A stretch of DNA of 64,000 nucleotides from Coraliomargarita sp. GTDB lineage: Bacteria; Verrucomicrobiota; Verrucomicrobiia; Opitutales; UBA953. This document shows, piece by piece, positions 61,301 to 64,000 of this stretch (positions within the stretch are counted from its first letter, which is position 1; every line of letters starts with the position of its first letter). The DNA lies in assembly GCA_024638885.1 (NCBI GenBank), contig JAHEJL010000001.1:149001-213000 (forward strand). Direction: 5' to 3'. A program made the translations under genes and the position numbers. The notes under the pieces are model-generated. The model had not been told where the DNA came from. It saw only the letters and a program-made list of their open reading frames with translations, and did no database searches.

Positions 61301-64000
61301 CACGGTGATCGTACGCCCGGACGCGCCGAGGTCGATCGCACCGGACAAGGTGACGCCGTTGCCGGCGGTGAGGCCGCCGAAGGTGAAGTCCCCGCCGACG
61401 GTCACCGCGTTGGCGACCGAGCGGGCCGTGCCGTCGCTCAGGAGCGTCGTGCCGGCGCCGACGAGCAGCGTGCCGACGCCCAACGGACCCTTCGTGACCG
61501 GTCCCGAGCCCGTGCTGTTCGCCCCGAGCATCAGGCTGCCGGCGGCGAGGCTGACGCCCGTGGTGAAGGTGCTTTCGGCGCTGGTCAGGGCCAGCATGCC
61601 GGCGCCGGCCTTGGTCAGCGTCAGCATGTTCGCATGCTGCGTGATCGGCACGCCGATGTTCAGGCCCGTCTCGGCCAGGCCCGCGTTCACCGTGATGACC
61701 GGATTGGCCGCGCTGAACTGCAAGGCGGTCCTGGTCGCGTCACCGGTGCTGAGGTACGGGACCGTCGACAGGGTGTTGTTCGTCGCGGTGAGCGGAGCGT
61801 CGGCGGTCAGGACCAGGAGGCTGACCGTACCGACGCCGGTCGGGGTGTTGAACTTGAACTCTTGGTTCTGGGTGCCGCCTTCGTTCTGGAAGACGAGGCT
61901 CGCGAGGGTGTTCGTGGCGCTCGCCGAGTAGGCGGGCAGATTGATGACCGCGCCGCCGAAGAGCGCGACGTTGGCGGTCGCGGCGATCTGTCCCGCGACG
62001 GTGTTGCCATAGGTGACCGTCGCGTTGCGCACGAACAGGTCGCCCGGGACCGCGACGAAACCGGCCGCGGCCTGCAGATTGAGCGTGCCGGCGTTGACGT
62101 AGGTGCCGCCGGAGTAGGTGTTGGAGGCGTACGTCGGCTGGAGGCGGAGCGTGGCCCCGCCGTTGGAGACGAGCGCGGCCGTCCCGACGATGGCCGGCTT
62201 CAGGACGGTCGTGCCCTGATTGAGGTAAACGTAGAGGTCCGTGCCCGTGCCGGTGATGGTGTTCGAGGCGTCGACGGCGTCGATGGTGACGGTCCCGGTG
62301 GCGTTGGTGAGCAGGCCCACGCCCAGCGAGATGGTCGTACCGGCGACTAGCGTGATGGTCTGGGCGTTCGTACCGTTGCCCAGCTTCATGGAATAGGCCG
62401 CCTTGGTGCCCGTCGCCAAGGTGCGGTCGGTGCTGTCGTTATAGTTCCCGGTCGAGGCGGTCGTGGCGGAGATGTCGGTGCCCGTGTAGTCCGGCGCGGA
62501 ATAGGAACCATAGGACATGCCCATCTGCACCACGCCGAAGGTGTTGCTATAGGTCGCGAAGGCGCCGCCATCCGCCACCGCCCAGCCGCCGATGAGATTA
62601 TTGGTCAGGTTGCTCGAAGAGAACGCCGTGCCGTTGAGCTTCGTAAGGTAGGTGTTGCTCTTCGTGATCAGGCCCTGTCCGCCGAGGGTGTTGGAGCCGG
62701 TGGTGTTGTTCGTGGTGTAACCGTTGAAGACGACCGAGGCTTTGTTCGCGGCGGTGCGGACCAGGTTGCCGAGCGTCAGCTTCACGGTGCTGCCTTCGTT
62801 CACGTAAGGCAGGGTGCTGAAGAAGTTGTTGCCGGCGGCGACCGTGACGGAATCCAGCGACACGATGGTGTCGGTCGAACCGGCCCCGACGATCTGCAGC
62901 GTGGCGCCCTGCATGGTCACGGCGTTGGCGGCGGCCAGGCGGACCGGATTGGGCGTCGCGACGGGGTTCAGGCCGAAGTTGTCCCAGTTGAGCGTGCCGA
63001 AATAAAGTTCGAGGCCCGCCGTGCTCGCGATCGCGCCGCCGTCGCGCAGCTGCAGGGTGCCGCCACGCACCACGGTCTTGCCGGTGTAGGTGCTGCCCGC
63101 GGTGAGCAAGGTGGTGTTGCTGCCGGAACGGACGAAATTGAGGGCGCCGGTGATGGTGCCGCCGAAGGTGCCGCCACCGGTGGAGGTCAGGTTGACGACC
63201 GAGGCGCCGGTGTTGGTCACCTGGCCGCCGCCGCCCGGCAAGGTGTTGGCGCTGGCCAACGCGCCGACGGCCTGCGCGTAGTTCTTCAGGTCGACGACCG
63301 CCGAGGAACCGTTGATCGACAGACCGACGACGGTCGCGGCGCCGCCGCCCGGAATCAGGGCGAGCGTGTTTGCGGAACCGGCGTTCAGGTTGAGCGTGCC
63401 GCCGTCGACGGTGACGGTGCCGGTGAAGTAGGCTTCGTCGTTCAGGTTCAGGACGCCGCCGTCCGCCTTGAGCAGGCCGGCGGTGCCGCCGATGCCGAGG
63501 GCCGCGTTGACGTTGAGCGTGCCGCCCGCGACCACGTGGATATATGGCGTCGTGCCCGTGGTCGTCGACTGGAGGGCGCCGACGTTGATGTTACCGGTGG
63601 CGCCGGCGAGCACGAGGATCGCCGAAGCGTTGGACATCGACTGCGTGAGCAGCCCGCCGTTCGGGCCGAACTTGCCGAACGCGGTCGCGTCGAGCGCGGT
63701 CCCGAGCGTGGCGGTGCCGCTGATCGTCAGCGAGTTCGCGTAGGTGGTTCCGCGGAGTCCTTGGGAAGAGGATAGCCCGGCGTTCTGGGTTCCCGCCCAG
63801 GTGCCGACGACCGTGTTGAGCTCGTTCGAGGCGAGCGCGCGGTAGTTGCCCGTGACGGAGTCCTTGACCAGGAAGCCGGTGCCAAGGCCGGCGGCGGAGG
63901 CGTCGGCCAGGATATCATGGCGGATCCCCATCGTCGTGGTGCCGTTGGCGCCGGTACCCTGGCCGCTGATCAGCGCGGGCGTCGTGATCGTGAGGTTGGC
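55379..64000 (-). CDS. Giant beta-strand-repeat surface protein with PEP-CTERM tail, 5' end outside window
   Basis: At least 2,873 residues; the frame stays open to the window edge, so the Met at 63931 is internal. It is built of many autotransporter-associated beta-strand repeats, e.g. TLTGANTYTGTTTVSAGVLR, LSGTNTFSGNIRLAGGSLAI, and Gly/Thr/Asn-rich strands, predicting a long right-handed beta-helix. The C-terminus has a PEP-CTERM sorting signal: VPEPSTYGFGLGALAL, a hydrophobic helix and RRRKRK. There is no outer-membrane barrel, so export is expected via an exosortase elsewhere in the genome. Adhesion or sheath formation is inferred. Confidence 0.88.
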   Translation of the reverse strand, partial: ANLTITTPALISGQGTGANGTTTMGIRHDILADASAAGLGTGFLVKDSVTGNYRALASNELNTVVGTWAGTQNAGLSSSQGLRGTTYANSLTISGTATLGTALDATAFGKFGPNGGLLTQSMSNASAILVLAGATGNINVGALQSTTTGTTPYIHVVAGGTLNVNAALGIGGTAGLLKADGGVLNLNDEAYFTGTVTVDGGTLNLNAGSANTLALIPGGGAATVVGLSINGSSAVVDLKNYAQAVGALASANTLPGGGGQVTNTGASVVNLTSTGGGTFGGTITGALNFVRSGSNTTLLTAGSTYTGKTVVRGGTLQLRDGGAIASTAGLELYFGTLNWDNFGLNPVATPNPVRLAAANAVTMQGATLQIVGAGSTDTIVSLDSVTVAAGNNFFSTLPYVNEGSTVKLTLGNLVRTAANKASVVFNGYTTNNTTGSNTLGGQGLITKSNTYLTKLNGTAFSSSNLTNNLIGGWAVADGGAFATYSNTFGVVQMGMSYGSYSAPDYTGTDISATTASTGNYNDSTDRTLATGTKAAYSMKLGNGTNAQTITLVAGTTISLGVGLLTNATGTVTIDAVDASNTITGTGTDLYVYLNQGTTVLKPAIVGTAALVSNGGATLRLQPTYASNTYSGGTYVNAGTLNLQAAAGFVAVPGDLFVRNATVTYGNTVAGQIAATANVALFGGAVINLPAYSASATNTLASLVFQNEGGTQNQEFKFNTPTGVGTVSLLVLTADAPLTATNNTLSTVPYLSTGDATRTALQFSAANPVITVNAGLAETGLNIGVPITQHANMLTLTKAGAGMLALTSAESTFTTGVSLAAGSLMLGANSTGSGPVTKGPLGVGTLLVGAGTTLLSDGTARSVANAVTVGGDFTFGGLTAGNGVTLSGAIDLGASGRTITVTSPAVTSTLSGPLTSTATGTALTKAGPGVLVLSGTTSNLGGAGITVANGILKLGATGAIPVNSPLTINAGAGLDLGGFNFDLTTQTVTSSGFITNSASSTSTIQALGTSATDVTSTTDASLGLILVDNYLVNAASKLGVTKAGLGTLTFTNTTSLNSGNILVVAGKVTGSADNTFSPNAPVVLGNAATGTLTATLDTGAFNQAVGGLQALNTNATGLASVLIGAGKTLTVNGNITLGLDAGVASTSNLTATGGAMNVTSGSITVSVNQAATNAAYYSAATLDVSGLSSFTTNVTNFNIGVGSTTTGQGVVLLSNTANTVAATMLQVGHSGGNNGNGSSVLTFGAGTNVLNVDTINVGFSKLGGTIKFASQVAASPGTLTLANKAGTGGANITIGSHNGTGTGAITDSFLDLRGHSASVAAGTLALGISNNTSSGSATGTVYFDGGTMSASTLNLGSKSGTGGTGAGTGVLNISAGDFTVNASGAVAMGVNSIATGTASGTINLSGGTFTVPATATFSLASTTTAGGTGTGVFNLTGGVATINTTLGYTNGAGTENTTLNLSGGTLDMAGNAIGSSAALIGTVTLASGTLKNVGQINNGATITKSGAGTLTIAGTAAYTGTTTVSAGTLVLSSTSSSTAGITISGGTGTTVVVTDVNATGTGAILTNTGATTPVVQFHINGGGTITLPNALGGNSGIVTTFDVDNNGTGTNGVIVLNGTSANSAIGTVTYNVTGANGYSLSIANLRSTAGTPGVTTFNPTSAALTLGNLTGNQASGTNTWTLSGTNTANVVTGVISNSANGALSAVTKTGTGTWTLTGANTYTGTTTVSAGVLRVGDGATTGSLGTGAIVNNAALVFNRSNGLTVSSAISGSGSLTQAGSGNLTLAGAGTFTGGITLQNGTLTFGVANAAANSSGLNVTGDATFNLPDWSGGLALPIAIASGKTLTANASTGINLDAALTGTGSLTIVGSTTAGDRFILGAATGFTGAVNLQQGTLEADPFVGNTGTARNVSAINVTGDATILGTTYGGIAVPLSVASGKTATLKGIQAIGPGLSGAGTLLVADSTLSLSGTNTFSGNIRLAGGSLAIVDTANVASVAGLSVENNAGLALTTNDATLAAPVTIAAAKTLTLSGNHALTLSGVLSGDGSLRVNTNGSVVFGSANTYHGGTALDAGTSFLGANDALGDGTLTISYGTISSDGTTARSLANNVVATADLVLGDQTKNGALTFSGNVDLGAVRSLSINAPVTLSGVVSNGGLTKTGDALLTLSGANTFADATQVDWGVLAISHASALGTDAAGTTVADGAELRVQGGITVATEAITVNGAGISAVAASGALRSLSGNNTLGGLVTLASDAKIVANADKLTLTGGVTGTNKNLTVGGAGDVTIDVTGLNLGTGSLTMSGTGVLLLNVANTFSGGTTITTGTIKIGDAGALGSGTVSVAAAGTLDLNNLTVTNAITLAVGATLTGGQISTASAPTTGTLDVVLTGTADLTKTDSGRLELAGASTYTGATNVSNGGTVAVADFGNGSTASPLGITALSDPTKLKLAGGATLEFTGTTATSTARSFTVDGSAGIAAGAGAAALTFTADAKIALVGAAPELKLVANNTGATNIFRASLSQADIDAGNGLAKLAIEGAGTWVIGGNVNRFKGDIRVDAAAGATIGLESGALPAGATIALADGAKLRWEAGNTNDLSANLSLAANTTAKLDLGSNNVVFSSAPVVATGGATIEKQGTGTLKVATGVSAPTLNVTMPANSGLLTVNGAVGNISIATGSTLGGSGTVGNVTAGAGAHVSPGNSPGTLTTGNFGLAAGSYYDWQIQNADPLATNGYDKLNITGDFDLRQADPANKITIVITSLSDATTLGNPLNFDAPGTVGLRPLTFTFASLGPSSSVLLNSGVNISDVFQFDVSQFTYSDGSASSAALWSINWDTANHLVTLTAVPEPSTYGFGLGALALAAAAIRRRKRKPEAKA

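Noticed and set aside
59270..62350. Second >1,000-codon plus-strand frame opposite the same gene
   Set aside because: Same reason: antisense frame kept open by codon bias; Arg/Gly/Asp-rich with no recognisable motif.

Overview
The window is a GC-rich (roughly two-thirds G+C, strongly GC-biased third positions) chromosomal segment of a Gram-negative bacterium, most likely a verrucomicrobial (Opitutae-like) member of the PVC group. This rests on family content, not on a search: a PVC-type propeller/HEAT/cytochrome c dehydrogenase, a giant beta-strand-repeat protein with a PEP-CTERM tail, an ABC-GldF/GldG/DUF4340 cassette and a HAF-repeat autotransporter. Shine-Dalgarno sites are weak or absent before many starts.

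Region 1 (1-25.5 kb) is tightly packed housekeeping DNA without dispersed repeats: a membrane coiled-coil protein and a secreted partner, trpS, an MscS-type channel, a four-gene ABC/GldG/DUF4340 cassette, a lone nuoA between two terminators, class I fumarase, the ATGA-coupled pgsA-pgpA-ygfZ operon, coaD, tig-clpP-clpX, hisA and hisD with a convergent hisN-like phosphatase, a propeller-like secreted protein, a DUF2071/HAD pair, and acetyl-CoA synthetase that may carry an N-terminal membrane segment.

Region 2 (25.5-55.4 kb) mixes housekeeping genes (thioredoxin-like pair, PPK2, mutY, tandem rnhC-rnhB, lipid-modification cluster, LMW phosphatase, desaturase, trmB, pyk, beta-hydroxyacid dehydrogenase, xseA) with secreted or surface proteins (Tat lipoprotein, PVC dehydrogenase, a large secreted alpha/beta hydrolase with a co-transcribed partner, HAF autotransporter). 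Its intergenic spaces are crowded with palindromic repeats. Several hairpin types share a GTAGGG foot and occur as 56-bp doublets, ~124-bp composites and singles. Separate ~210-225-bp nested palindromes and degenerate 7-bp tandem repeats lie beside them.

At 54.8-55.2 kb is a REP-associated tyrosine transposase (RAYT) flanked on both sides by same-strand copies of one of these hairpins. It is the likely enzyme behind at least part of the GTAGGG-foot repeats, and this REP/RAYT system is the most interesting content of the window.

Region 3 (55.4-64 kb) is the 3' part of one giant minus-strand gene for a repetitive surface protein with a PEP-CTERM sorting tail; its start lies beyond the window. 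No tRNA, rRNA, CRISPR array or prophage was seen.
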